This document shows, piece by piece, positions 1 to 7,657 of a DNA stretch of 11,259 bases. The notes beneath the pieces are model-generated. The model did no database searches. It saw nothing but the letters and a program-made list of their open reading frames with translations, and had not been told where the DNA came from. The stretch's first letter is position 1; every line of letters starts with the position of its first letter. A program made the translations under genes and the position numbers. Source of the DNA: Bryobacterales bacterium (GTDB taxonomy: Bacteria > Acidobacteriota > Terriglobia > Bryobacterales > Bryobacteraceae); NCBI GenBank assembly GCA_003132865.1, contig PKYZ01000330.1, positions 270-11,528 on the forward strand. Reading direction: 5' to 3'.

Positions 1-1062
1 CCGGTGGCTCTGGGCGAAGTCGGCGGCATCCCCAGCCCTGCCACGCTGAAAGAGCAGCCCAAGTACACCTGGTTCATGACCTGGAGCGAGTTTATCGAGA
101 TGAGCAACCCGCTGGAGACCGTGCGCGCCGTCTACGATGACGCGCACGCGTTGAGCCGCGACGACCCACGCATGTCGCAAGCCCTGGCGGCGATCCGCAA
201 AGCATCGGCCGCCCCCGATCCGCAATTGGTGACACCAGAACCGTTGCCGGCGGCCAAGGAGTTACTGGCTAAGTTGTACCGCACAGCCGGCCAGGGCATC
301 TTGAGCGGCCAGGATACTGCGGCAGCGACGCAGCGAGTTTTCGAGGTCACGGCCAAGTATCCCGCGATATATGGCGCCGATCTGGCCGAGCCCGGCGCCC
401 AGGCGGTCGTCGACGAGGCCACCAGCCAGTATCGGAACCACGCGATTGTCACGTTGAGCTGGCGCCCCGCGCGCCCCACCGACGAGGAATCCGGCAAGCT
501 ATCGGACTTTGAGTGGAAGGAATTGCTGACGCCCGGCAGCCGCCTCTTCGAGCGATGGAGCGCTCAGGTGGACGCTGTCGCGGGCTATCTGAAGCTGTTG
601 CAGGACGCCGGTGTGCCGGTGCTGTGGCGGCCGTATCCGCAACCGAATAGCGCCAAGTTCTGGTGGGCCGGTCACAAGGCGGAATCGGCCGCGCTGTACC
701 GGCAGTTGTTCGATCGCCTAGTGAAGCATCACAAACTCCGCAACTTGGTCTGGGTGTGGAACGCCGGCGCGCCCGGATTCGGCCCCGATTCGCCCGGCCA
801 GTATGCAGATTACTTTCCCGGTCTCGAATATGCCGATGCGCTGGCGGTGGATCTCGGCAATACGCCGTTTTCGTGGCGCCGCGACGCGGAGCTGGCCCGA
901 TTCGCGGTCGGCAAAGTGATTGGCCTGGGCCTGGACGGCTGGGTGCCGACTAACGCTATGCTGGACCAGCCCACGCGCTGGGCTTGGTTTCTGGCATCTG
1001 GCATCGACCAGCCGGACTCCTTGCGCGCGTTGTACGCGAACCCGCGCGTGGTATCGCGCTGA
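1..1062 (+). CDS. Tandem GH26 beta-mannanase-like protein, 5' end outside the window
   Basis: The frame is open through base 1, so this is the 3' part of a longer gene; counting here starts at the GTG at base 4. Residues 1-55 match the end of a first GH26 (beta-1,4-mannanase family) catalytic domain, including the nucleophile strand LGEVGG with Glu at residue 5, followed by YTWFMTWSEF. From about residue 75 a second GH26-like domain begins (LLAKLYRTAGQGILSGQD, IVTLSWRPARP, LLTPGSRLFERW, VPVLWRPY, NLVWVWNAGAPG) and runs to the stop. In GH26 the acid/base Glu sits in an RPxHEMNG..FWWG motif. Here the motif reads RPYPQPNSAKFWWAG, with Gln at residue 213. At the expected nucleophile the protein has GLDGWVP, with Leu at residue 310. 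The second domain therefore looks catalytically dead and may bind glycan or act structurally. The family call is strong; the substrate (mannan or another beta-glycan) is inferred. The upstream signal peptide cannot be seen. Confidence 0.85.
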   Translation, partial: PVALGEVGGIPSPATLKEQPKYTWFMTWSEFIEMSNPLETVRAVYDDAHALSRDDPRMSQALAAIRKASAAPDPQLVTPEPLPAAKELLAKLYRTAGQGILSGQDTAAATQRVFEVTAKYPAIYGADLAEPGAQAVVDEATSQYRNHAIVTLSWRPARPTDEESGKLSDFEWKELLTPGSRLFERWSAQVDAVAGYLKLLQDAGVPVLWRPYPQPNSAKFWWAGHKAESAALYRQLFDRLVKHHKLRNLVWVWNAGAPGFGPDSPGQYADYFPGLEYADALAVDLGNTPFSWRRDAELARFAVGKVIGLGLDGWVPTNAMLDQPTRWAWFLASGIDQPDSLRALYANPRVVSR

Positions 1063-1085
1063 GTTCTGTACTGAAGAATTGTGGG

Positions 1086-1121
1086 GCAGACCTCCAGGTC
1101 TGCGTGGGTCCTCCAGGACCC
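1086..1121. repeat. Two adjacent near-perfect hairpins sharing a CTCCAGG core
   Basis: Bases 1086-1103 form a palindrome with 8-base arms (GCAGACCT / AGGTCTGC) around CC. Bases 1106-1121 form a second one with 7-base arms (GGGTCCT / AGGACCC), also around CC. They lie between the GH26 stop (1062) and the ribosome binding site of the next gene (1128). No T-tract follows, so a classic intrinsic terminator is not supported. The similar cores and different stems suggest a dispersed palindromic repeat or an RNA processing/stability element. Structure is seen directly; role is inferred. Confidence 0.6.
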
Positions 1122-1139
1122 GCTCTGAAGGAGGCAACT

Positions 1140-1466
1140 ATGATAAGAGTTCGATCATACGCGGCAGTCAGCCTGTTCCTAGTAACAACCGCAGCAACCT
1201 ACGCCCCACAAAACATCCTACAGACTCAAGTGCTGGCCAAAGAGCGCCAGGAATTGGACTGCCTGAAGAACGGCAACTACGCGGAGTTCGCCAGCCTGCT
1301 GGCCGACGACGCGGTGTTCGTCGATACGCACGGCCCCGCGGGCAAACCGGAGATCGTTAATGATACCGCGGAGTTCCGGCTCAACGACTACACCATGGAC
1401 GACGTGAAGTTCGTGCAGCTCTATACAGCCAGGAGACTTCAACACGATAACTTGGAGGTAATATGA
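1140..1466 (+). CDS. Short exported DUF4440/SnoaL-like (NTF2-fold) protein, apparently C-terminally truncated
   Basis: The ATG at 1140 was chosen because AAGGAGG lies at 1128-1134 and the product starts with a signal peptide (MIRVRSYAAVSLFLVTTAATYA, residues 1-22). Residues 31-92 look like the first half of a DUF4440/SnoaL-like domain: a helix with KERQELDCLKNGNYAEFASLLADDAVFVD, then a beta segment VKFVQLY. Family members normally continue for another 40-60 residues with beta strands. This one ends at residue 108 after a non-matching tail, ARRLQHDNLEVI, so it seems cut short. Its TGA overlaps the next ATG (ATGA, 1463-1466), which implies translational coupling with the TolB-like gene. The family call is moderate and no enzymatic role can be assigned. 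The rest of the domain was not found in the other frames. Confidence 0.6.
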   Translation: MIRVRSYAAVSLFLVTTAATYAPQNILQTQVLAKERQELDCLKNGNYAEFASLLADDAVFVDTHGPAGKPEIVNDTAEFRLNDYTMDDVKFVQLYTARRLQHDNLEVI

Positions 1467-2599
1467 TGCGTACTCACTATATCGTCACAGCGTTGGCCTG
1501 TCTCGCGTTCCCGGTCTATGCCGCGCCCGCCGCGGCGCCGCTCGGAGTCTTCGAAGATCATACCGACGTCGGCACTGTCCTGCATGCCGGCTCCGCCGAG
1601 TACGACGCGTCTAAGCGGACCTACACTATCGCCGGCAGCGGCGAGAACATGTGGTTCGCCGCGGACGCGTTCCAGTTCGTGTGGAAGAAAGTCTCCGGCG
1701 ACATCACGCTGACGGCGGACATTTCGTTCATCGGCTCCGGCGGCGAGGCGCACCGCAAGGCCGTACTGATGATCCGTCAGAGCCTGGACGCGGATTCTCC
1801 GTACGCCGACGTGGCGCGCCATGGCGACGGGCTGACCTCCTTGCAGGCCCGCGACGAAAAGGGCGCCAACACGAGTGAAATCCAGTCCGCCATGAAGGCG
1901 CCTGCGCGGGTGCGCATCGCCAAGCGTGGCGATTACGTCTACATATGGGTGGCGGCCGAGGGTGAACAACTCCAGTTCTCCGGAGGATCGATGCGAATCC
2001 CGATGCACGATCCGTTCTACGTGGGCATCGGTGTCTGCTCCCACAATAAAGATACGGTGGAGAAGGCCGTATTCTCCAATGTCGATATGACAATCGGCGC
2101 GCCAACCAAAGCCACGCCGCCAAAATTGTACAGCACCCTGGAGACTGTTCCGGTTTCAGGCGACCGGCGCGTGACTTATGTCACTCCGGGCCGCCTGTCG
2201 GCGCCTGTCTGGACCGCCGACGGCGCTGCGCTGGTCTTCCATCGCAACGGCCACATGGAAAAGATATCGGCGGCCGGGGGCAAGCCGGAAATCGTAGAGG
2301 CAGCTAACAACAACGCCAGTGAGGAACAGTCGCTCGACGGAAAGTTGCCGTCCGACGGCTTCCGGAATTGCTTCCCTCACATCTCGCCGGATGGGCGGCA
2401 AATCGCATTTCTGTCTTTCGCGGGAGACATAGCTGGCATCCCCGAAGACAAAGACGTAATGCTGCGCCTCCTGTCGCTCAAAGACGGCAAGGTGCGAGTG
2501 CTGGCGAAGTTCGTCGGAGGGCGAGGCAGCATGGATGCGCCCTCCTGGTCGCCGGACAGCCGCCGTTTGGCCTTCGTCAGTTATCAGTGGATTCCGTAG
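1463..2599 (+). CDS. Secreted TolB-like beta-propeller (PD40) protein with N-terminal jelly-roll domain
   Basis: The protein of 378 residues opens with a signal peptide (MMRTHYIVTALACLAFPVYA, cleavage expected near residue 20). Residues about 25-215 look like a DUF1349/concanavalin-like jelly roll (AGSGENMWFAADAFQFVWKK, DITLTADISFIG, FYVGIGVCSH, FSNVDM). Residues about 225-378 hold WD40-like/PD40 blades: APVWTADGAALVFHR, HISPDGRQIAFLSF and APSWSPDSRRLAFVSY. It probably acts in the periplasm or outside the cell in sugar or polymer binding; proteins of this layout are often labelled TolB-like or 'biopolymer transporter' without experimental support. GGAGG at 1454-1458 precedes the ATG at 1463; a second ATG follows directly at 1466. 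It overlaps the upstream DUF4440-like gene by 4 bases and ends 8 bases from the convergent xylanase gene, with no visible terminator hairpin between them. The three visible blades are few for a closed propeller, but the ending looks natural. Confidence 0.8.
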   Translation: MMRTHYIVTALACLAFPVYAAPAAAPLGVFEDHTDVGTVLHAGSAEYDASKRTYTIAGSGENMWFAADAFQFVWKKVSGDITLTADISFIGSGGEAHRKAVLMIRQSLDADSPYADVARHGDGLTSLQARDEKGANTSEIQSAMKAPARVRIAKRGDYVYIWVAAEGEQLQFSGGSMRIPMHDPFYVGIGVCSHNKDTVEKAVFSNVDMTIGAPTKATPPKLYSTLETVPVSGDRRVTYVTPGRLSAPVWTADGAALVFHRNGHMEKISAAGGKPEIVEAANNNASEEQSLDGKLPSDGFRNCFPHISPDGRQIAFLSFAGDIAGIPEDKDVMLRLLSLKDGKVRVLAKFVGGRGSMDAPSWSPDSRRLAFVSYQWIP

Positions 2600-2607
2600 C
2601 TGCCCAC

Positions 2608-4377
2608 TTATTGGACCGCCAGTGTGATGTTGGATTGGCTGCTGGCCCCGTTCATCGTGATGACCAGCGGCTGCGCTCCGGATGCCCCTTGCGGAATCTG
2701 AACATTCACCTGCATCACACCGTTGACCAGCCCCGGCGAAGTGCCGGCATACTGCACGGTGGCTGCGACGCCTCCCACCGTAGCCGTGGGAGTCACTGCC
2801 TGATGTTGAATGCCGGTGGCCAGTGCTCCGTCCGCGCCGCCGGGATTGGTCACCCCGCCGCCAGTTGCAAACACTTGTACGACGCTTCCCACAGCAGCCG
2901 GATTGGACGCGGAGTTGAGGCTGTTATCCTGGTTCAGAATCGCGCCCGGTCCAGAGCCTGTGGAGTTCTGCGCGAAGATCGCGGGGGCAGTCTGCGCCAC
3001 CAGTAAAGTCTGCGGACTCGACATCACGCCGTTGTAACTGTATTGAATGGTCGTGGTGTTATGACCCGCCACGCCGAACGGCACGATCACGCTGCTCTGG
3101 TTGACAAGCGCGTAGACGATCGGCGCGGCCACACCATCGAAGAATACCTGCACGCCGCCGATCGAGTTCTTCAGGATTCCGCCTGAGATCTCGAGCGGAG
3201 TCAGGGAAACCGGCCCGGCATTCGCGCCGAAGATCGTGACGATTTCGCCGGGGGCCACAACGCCGCCTTGGTAGCCGGCCGCGTTGGCGATGCCACTCCC
3301 CGAAAACGAGGGCGGCGTGCCTGTCAACGCCTGCTGGATAGACGCGTAGGCCGGTTTAGACTGGTAGTTCGCATCGAAGGGCAGCGCCGCGCCGTAACCA
3401 GGAAAGGCGCCGGGTATCCACGAATACTTGTCCGTGAAGCCCCACGTCTGGACCGCGCTACAGCCGGGATGTTTGATACAGACCGAAACGATATCTTGGT
3501 AGCGCTGCGCCTGCGCCGCCAGGTCGTTGGCGGAGGCGTTACCATTCGCATCCACCGGAATGCGCACGTCCAGTTCGGTGAAGTGCACCTGCAGGCCGAG
3601 CGCGATCAGGCGCACAACGTTGGCCTCCAGTCCGGCCGGCGAGACATAGCTGGGATCGGTGGTGATGTGTAGCTGCAGACCTACACCGTTAATCGGCACA
3701 CCGCGCGCGAGCATGCCCTGCACCAGGCTGTACATGGCGTCTGACTTGGGGTTGTTATTGGCGTCCTCCACGCTGTAGTCGTTGTAGAAGAGCAGCGCGT
3801 TCGGATCGGCGGCGTGCGCCCAGCGGAAAGCCTGATCGATGTATCCCGGACCGGAGAGCCCGATTCCCGGCTGGTTGTACCAGATCGAGTCGCGCAGTCC
3901 GCTGCCATCGTCGGCCAGCGCTTCGTTCACCACATCCCACGCGAACACCTGACCCTTGAAGTATCCGACTACCTGCGTGATGTAAGTCTGCAGCAGCGTG
4001 TAAAGCTGGCTGGGCGTGAAGTTACCGTTGGCCAGCCAATCCGGATTGTAGGCGTACCAGCACAGATTGTGGCCGCGAAGTTCCATGCCTGTGGTCTGCG
4101 CGAAGCTGACCAGAGTATCGCCCGGCGTGAAGTTGAAGACGCCCTGGGTAGGCTCGATCGCCGCCCACTTCATTTCGTTCTCGGCCTCGATCATGCTGTA
4201 CTGCTGCGCCAGGGTGGCGGCGTAGGCTGCATCGCTGGCGATGTATGCCGTATCGACGGCCGCTCCCATAAACACACCGCGCTGGTAGCCAGAGTCGCGC
4301 AAGGTCTGCGCCAGTGCGCTCGCAAGCGAGAGCAATAGGAGAGCGAGTAAGATCCTCATCGATCGGTAATGTATCAC
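2608..4377 (-). CDS. Secreted GH10 endo-1,4-beta-xylanase with TIGR03437-type C-terminal domain
   Basis: Hydrolyses internal beta-1,4 bonds of xylan outside the cytoplasm. Numbering from the GTG at 4377: signal peptide about 1-24 ([17 protein letters not shown]), then a GH10 catalytic barrel about 25-352. It carries RGHNLCW (101-107), the acid/base motif WDVVNEAL (Glu152), the nucleophile motif HFTELDVRI (Glu268) and the barrel-end [10 protein letters not shown] (311-320). All GH10 catalytic landmarks are present. Residues about 360-589 start with [20 protein letters not shown] and contain [25 protein letters not shown] and MQVNVQIP. This is the hallmark C-terminal domain of many secreted Solibacter proteins; its function is unknown. 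The GTG start overlaps the upstream SDR stop (GTGA) and has an AAGGTGG-like site before it. The ATG at 4359 would give a more compact signal peptide but has no clear ribosome site. It is the last gene of the minus-strand run. Confidence 0.92.
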   Translation of the reverse strand: MIHYRSMRILLALLLLSLASALAQTLRDSGYQRGVFMGAAVDTAYIASDAAYAATLAQQYSMIEAENEMKWAAIEPTQGVFNFTPGDTLVSFAQTTGMELRGHNLCWYAYNPDWLANGNFTPSQLYTLLQTYITQVVGYFKGQVFAWDVVNEALADDGSGLRDSIWYNQPGIGLSGPGYIDQAFRWAHAADPNALLFYNDYSVEDANNNPKSDAMYSLVQGMLARGVPINGVGLQLHITTDPSYVSPAGLEANVVRLIALGLQVHFTELDVRIPVDANGNASANDLAAQAQRYQDIVSVCIKHPGCSAVQTWGFTDKYSWIPGAFPGYGAALPFDANYQSKPAYASIQQALTGTPPSFSGSGIANAAGYQGGVVAPGEIVTIFGANAGPVSLTPLEISGGILKNSIGGVQVFFDGVAAPIVYALVNQSSVIVPFGVAGHNTTTIQYSYNGVMSSPQTLLVAQTAPAIFAQNSTGSGPGAILNQDNSLNSASNPAAVGSVVQVFATGGGVTNPGGADGALATGIQHQAVTPTATVGGVAATVQYAGTSPGLVNGVMQVNVQIPQGASGAQPLVITMNGASSQSNITLAVQ

Positions 4378-5147
4378 TTGGCATCCACCTTCGCCTGCAT
4401 CCGCCGCATGCCGCGCAGCCAGCGATCGTAATCGTTCGCCTTGCGGCGCAGATATTCGCCGACCTCCGGGTGCGGCAGGATCAGGAAGCGCTCTTCGGCC
4501 AAGCCCGCCACCACTGCTTCGGCGACCTGCTCGGGTTCCAGCGCTCCTTCCAGCAGGAAGCGGCCCGGCCCCTGTTCGGCCTCCGCGAGCATGTTGGTGC
4601 GCACGCCCTGCGGGCACAAGCAGGACACCCGGATGCCCCGGTCGCCGTAAGTCACCGACAGCCATTCGGCCAGCGACACCGCCGCGTGCTTGGTCACGGC
4701 GTACGGAGCCGAGCCGACCTGTGTGAGCAGACCGGCCGCCGAGGCGGTCTGCAACAGGTAGCCTTCGCCGCGCGCCAGCATGCCCGGCAGTACCGCGCGC
4801 GCGGCATACACGTGCGCCATGAAATTGATGCCCCAGATGCGCTGCCAGCCGCTGTCGGATGTCTCGACGCCGCCCTCCATGGCGATGCCCGCATTGGAGC
4901 AGAACAGATCGATCGCGCCGAACGCCGCTGTGGCGCGCTCCACCAGTTGGATGATTTCGGCTTCGCGGCTCACGTCCGTGCGAACAGCTAGCCCGCCAAT
5001 TTCGCGCGCCACCTGTTCGGCGCCGGTGCTATCCACATCGGCTACGACCACGCCACGCGCACCCTCCGCGGCGAACCGCCTGCACAGTGCGCGGCCGATG
5101 CCGCTCGCGCCGCCCGTCACCACCGCGATCTTATTCGTCAGATTCAT
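4374..5147 (-). CDS. Short-chain dehydrogenase/reductase (classical SDR, NAD(P)-dependent)
   Basis: A cytoplasmic oxidoreductase of 257 residues, full length for a classical SDR. The Rossmann cofactor motif TGGASGIG is at residues 11-18, and an acidic residue (Asp37 in VVVADVD) at the end of beta-2 favours NAD over NADP. CSNAG (83-87) replaces the usual NNAG. The catalytic set is Asn108, Ser136, Tyr149 and Lys153 (YAVTK). The substrate cannot be read from the sequence. The gene starts inside the stop of the acyl-CoA dehydrogenase (ATGA, 5144-5147) and its own stop overlaps the xylanase GTG. Next to an acyl-CoA dehydrogenase, a hydroxyacyl or alcohol substrate is likely (inference). Confidence 0.9.
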   Translation of the reverse strand: MNLTNKIAVVTGGASGIGRALCRRFAAEGARGVVVADVDSTGAEQVAREIGGLAVRTDVSREAEIIQLVERATAAFGAIDLFCSNAGIAMEGGVETSDSGWQRIWGINFMAHVYAARAVLPGMLARGEGYLLQTASAAGLLTQVGSAPYAVTKHAAVSLAEWLSVTYGDRGIRVSCLCPQGVRTNMLAEAEQGPGRFLLEGALEPEQVAEAVVAGLAEERFLILPHPEVGEYLRRKANDYDRWLRGMRRMQAKVDAK

Positions 5148-6358
5148 GCCGTGCCCACATCGTATTTTCGTAACTCCATCTTGGCGACGGCCTCGCGATG
5201 CACTTCGTCCGGGCCGTCCGCCAGGCGCAGTGTGCGCGCGCCCGCCCAGGCATGCGCCAGGAAGAAATCGTCCGCCACACCCGCGCCGCCGTGGGCCTGT
5301 ATCGCGCGATCAAGCACCCGCAAAGCCATATTGGGCGCGACCACTTTGATCATGGCGATCTCTGCTTTGGCGGCTTTGTTGCCCGCCACATCCATCATGT
5401 AAGCGGCCTTCAAGGTGAGCAGCCGCGCCTGCTCGATCTCCATGCGGGAATCGGCGATTTCGGCGCGCAGCGTGCCGAATTCCGACAGCTTCCGTCCGAA
5501 CGCCACGCGCGATTGCGCCCGCCGGCACATCGCTTCCAGGGCCCGCTCCGCCAGGCCGATCAGCCGCATGCAATGGTGGATGCGTCCCGGTCCCAGGCGG
5601 CCCTGCGCGATTTCGAAGCCGCGCCCTTCGCCGAGCAGCATGTTGGAGGCGGGCACGCGCACGTTGTCGAAGACCACTTCGCCGTGGCCGTGCGGGGCAT
5701 CGTCGTAACCGAACACGGGCAACATGCGCTCGATGGTGATACCAGGCGCGTCCATCGGCGCCAGGATCATGGCTTGCTGCTTGTGCCGCGGCGCCTGCGG
5801 GTCCGTCTTGCCCATGAAGATGGCGATCTTGCAGCGCGGGTCGCCCGCGCCGGAAGACCACCACTTGCGCCCATTCAGCACATACTCGTCGCCGTCGCGC
5901 ACGATGCTGGCGCAAATGTTCGTGGCATCCGACGAGGCCACCGCCGGCTCCGTCATGCAGTAGCACGAGCGGATACGGCCCTCCAGCAACGGTACCAGCC
6001 ACTGCTGTTTCTGCTCCGGGGTGCCGTAGCGCGCCAGCACTTCCATATTGCCGGTGTCTGGCGCCGAGCAGTTGCACACCTCGCCCGCCATCGCCACGCG
6101 CCCCATAATCTCGCAGAGCGGTGCGTACTCCAGGTTGGTCAGGCCGGCGCCCCATTCGTGGTCCGGCAGGAACAGGTTCCACAACCCGGCGGCGCGGGCT
6201 TTGGGCTTCAGTTCCTCGATAATGGGGACCGGCTGCCAGCGGTCTCCTTCGGCGATCTGCCGGTAGTAGAGCGGCTCGTTCGGGTAGATGTGCTGGTCCA
6301 TGAAGGCGATGAGCTTCTGCTGCAGTTCCTGGACCTTTGGGGAATACGCGAAGTGCAT
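5144..6358 (-). CDS. Acyl-CoA dehydrogenase, ACAD10/ACAD11-like subgroup
   Basis: An FAD-dependent enzyme introducing an alpha-beta double bond into an acyl-CoA. The protein of 404 residues is family length: N-terminal helical domain ([20 protein letters not shown]), a beta domain with [14 protein letters not shown] (132-145) and [14 protein letters not shown], and a C-terminal helical domain with [12 protein letters not shown] and QAHGGAGV. Where medium-chain enzymes have their catalytic Glu (YEGTSQIQR), this one has ADGPDEVHR with Asp381, as in the ACAD10/11-like group. The ATG at 6358 was preferred to a TTG at 6376 because homologues usually begin at this point; the ribosome site is weak for both. 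It is first of three genes with 4-base overlaps (then SDR, then xylanase). The first two could form a short fatty or hydroxy-acid degradation unit; the xylanase is probably only co-transcribed (inference). Confidence 0.92.
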   Translation of the reverse strand: MHFAYSPKVQELQQKLIAFMDQHIYPNEPLYYRQIAEGDRWQPVPIIEELKPKARAAGLWNLFLPDHEWGAGLTNLEYAPLCEIMGRVAMAGEVCNCSAPDTGNMEVLARYGTPEQKQQWLVPLLEGRIRSCYCMTEPAVASSDATNICASIVRDGDEYVLNGRKWWSSGAGDPRCKIAIFMGKTDPQAPRHKQQAMILAPMDAPGITIERMLPVFGYDDAPHGHGEVVFDNVRVPASNMLLGEGRGFEIAQGRLGPGRIHHCMRLIGLAERALEAMCRRAQSRVAFGRKLSEFGTLRAEIADSRMEIEQARLLTLKAAYMMDVAGNKAAKAEIAMIKVVAPNMALRVLDRAIQAHGGAGVADDFFLAHAWAGARTLRLADGPDEVHREAVAKMELRKYDVGTA

Positions 6359-6437
6359 TCCCGGATTGTCACGCAAAGCGGGGCCGGATGCAAAGGGCCA
6401 CGCCGGGACCAGTTTGCTGTGGTCTATGATCTATAGA

Positions 6438-6454
6438 GGATCGTCAGGCGATCC
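6438..6454. promoter_or_regulatory. Inverted repeat in the divergent intergenic region
   Basis: GGATCG and CGATCC, 6-base arms around TCAGG, lie between the minus-strand acyl-CoA dehydrogenase start and the plus-strand broken gene at 6476. A TATGAT sequence (6425-6430) just upstream could be a -10 box for the plus-strand gene, although no convincing -35 is seen. The repeat could be an operator or the start of a leader hairpin. Only the symmetry is seen directly. Confidence 0.3.
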
Positions 6455-6475
6455 CGGCGCAAGAGGAGTTTTCCG

Positions 6476-7118
6476 ATGGAGTTCAAATTGTTCGGCCCTG
6501 GTGGTTCTCCGAGCAGCCACTTTCAGCGTGGGAGGTGCTTGCGAATTGGTTTCTAACAACCAACGATTTTGACAGCGAGCAGGCCTCACCGGCCGTGGCG
6601 GCCAGTACGCTCTTGCCCGAGCAGTTCACTGAGAGCGCCGATGTTCTTAAGTACATTCTCGAATCCTGGTACATGTATGGCTGCAGTTGCCGGAGATCCA
6701 ACGCGACCTCCTGCTTCTGAATTGCCCTCGGGAACGCATCGAACGGCTCGGATCCCTATTGGAACGTCTGCGCCCAGCGCGCGACCGTGTCTACCGCGAC
6801 TACATGCGCTTCGACCACGAGAATGCGGTACTTCCGACCCTGGAGGACATAAATGTGGTTTGCGACTTGCACCCTGTTTTCGAAGACACAGTGTATCCCA
6901 TACCGGAGGCGCTCCCGGTGCGGCACACCAAGCTTCTGGGGTACAGTTACATGGTGCTAATGGTCTTCACCGAGGATTTTGGCGGAAGAAAGCAGCGGCT
7001 CGGCTTTCAGATGAACGAAGCGCAACTAGCGGATTTTCAGGCGGCGATCCAGCGAGCCAGAGAACAACTCGATATACTAAAGGCGAGCACTAATGCAATA
7101 TCCACTCAAGAGCACTAA
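6476..7118 (+). pseudogene. Hypothetical protein gene broken by two apparent single-base deletions; COMM-like C-terminus
   Basis: A good ribosome site (AAGAGGAG, 6461-6468) precedes the ATG at 6476, but that frame stops after 26 codons. Protein-like sequence continues in a second frame (WWFSEQPLSAWEVLANWF ... DVLKYILESWYMYG) to about 6680, and then in a third frame (LQLPEIQRDLLLLNCP ... REQLDILKASTNAISTQEH) to the stop at 7118. Adding one base near 6498 (CCC run before TGGTGG) and one near 6680 (GG before CTGCAG) would restore a single protein of about 214 residues. Both sites could be shortened C or G runs, so sequencing error is as likely as true decay. The restored protein would have a helical N-terminal half. 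The C-terminal part has VLMVFTED followed by LGFQMNEAQLADFQAAIQ, a beta-beta-helix layout that resembles eukaryotic COMM domains (inference). Residues 6687-7118 alone form an uninterrupted stretch of 143 codons. Confidence 0.55.
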
Positions 7119-7309
7119 AGGAATGGCGCCGTCCAAAGGCCCGCCGGCGAAACGGGCTGGCATCCGCGAACGAATCTCGTCGAAATGGAGCCGCCCAGCT
7201 CAGAGACGTTAGGCGAGACGAGCGCCGCGGTGCCCGTTCGCACGCGCGGCACTCGGCCTTCGTGGGCGGCCGTAATAGCATCAGCGCGTCGGGTGTTTAT
7301 AGCCCAGGG

Positions 7310-7585
7310 ATGGGCCACGATGCACAGGCGATTGTTGACCAGGTGAGAGCGCTGGACTCCGATCAGCTCCTTGACCGCTATCATGAATTGGTCGACAAAC
7401 GCCTTCAAGGGACGCTGGATTTCACCGAATTGTTGGAACTGGAACGAATCGAGGCTCGCCTCGATACCGAAGACCAGGACGACGCCGCCCGCCTGACTAT
7501 CCTCCAAGACGATTGGCGTCGCGAACGCAACGAACTGGTGGCGTCGATCGAGCACTTGCTGGCTCGCTTCAAGGCTGCGAGCTGA
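7310..7585 (+). CDS. Small helical protein upstream of HNH endonuclease, function unknown
   Basis: The protein of 91 residues is predicted almost wholly helical and strongly charged (LLDRYHELVDKRLQGTLDF, LLELERIEARLDTEDQDDAA, RNELVASIEHLLARF). It has no membrane segment and no catalytic motif that I recognise. The ATG at 7310 was chosen over a GTG at 7262 because the extra residues look non-native; the ribosome site is poor for either. It ends 6 bases before the GTG at 7592 that would open the full-length HNH gene in the same frame, so the two look like one operon. The 191 bases before it (7119-7309) hold no gene that I can support. A partner or regulator of the HNH protein is possible (inference). 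Confidence 0.6.
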   Translation: MGHDAQAIVDQVRALDSDQLLDRYHELVDKRLQGTLDFTELLELERIEARLDTEDQDDAARLTILQDDWRRERNELVASIEHLLARFKAAS

Positions 7586-7591
7586 CCGGTC

Positions 7592-7657
7592 GTGTCCCGA
7601 TTTGTCCGGCAGGAAAACCCGCCGTAATTCGACGATTGCACGAAGTATCTGCCATTT
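7592..7657 (+). other. Apparent lost 5' end of the HNH gene, interrupted by TAA at 7625
   Basis: In the same frame as the HNH gene, from a GTG at 7592, the sequence reads MSRFVRQENPP, stop, FDDCTKYLPF and then runs straight into the HNH core VRRDFRQRCAYC. This looks like a natural N-terminus for this type of HNH protein, broken by one nonsense codon (TAA, 7625-7627). Possible explanations are a point mutation, a sequencing error, or a real later start at GTG 7658. Confidence 0.45.

Noticed and set aside
1086..1121. Rho-independent terminator for the GH26 gene
   Set aside because: The stems are strong but no T-run follows either hairpin on either strand.
1439..2044. Minus-strand open frame (201 codons) over the TolB-like gene
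   Set aside because: It is antisense to a signal-peptide protein with PD40 motifs; composition is typical of shadow coding.
5198..6436. Long plus-strand open frame (412 codons) antisense to the acyl-CoA dehydrogenase
   Set aside because: It mirrors a clear, full-length enzyme on the other strand. Its product is rich in His, Arg and Ala without motifs, as expected from GC-rich antisense frames.
6476..6720. Programmed ribosomal frameshifting in the broken gene
   Set aside because: Two shifts would be needed, and neither place has a convincing slippery heptamer or a downstream structure. Deletions or sequence errors are simpler.
7208..7214. GTTAGGC that could be the R' end of an integron attC site
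   Set aside because: No matching RYYYAAC box was found within the preceding 50-130 bases, no long imperfect palindrome is present, and there is no integrase or second site.
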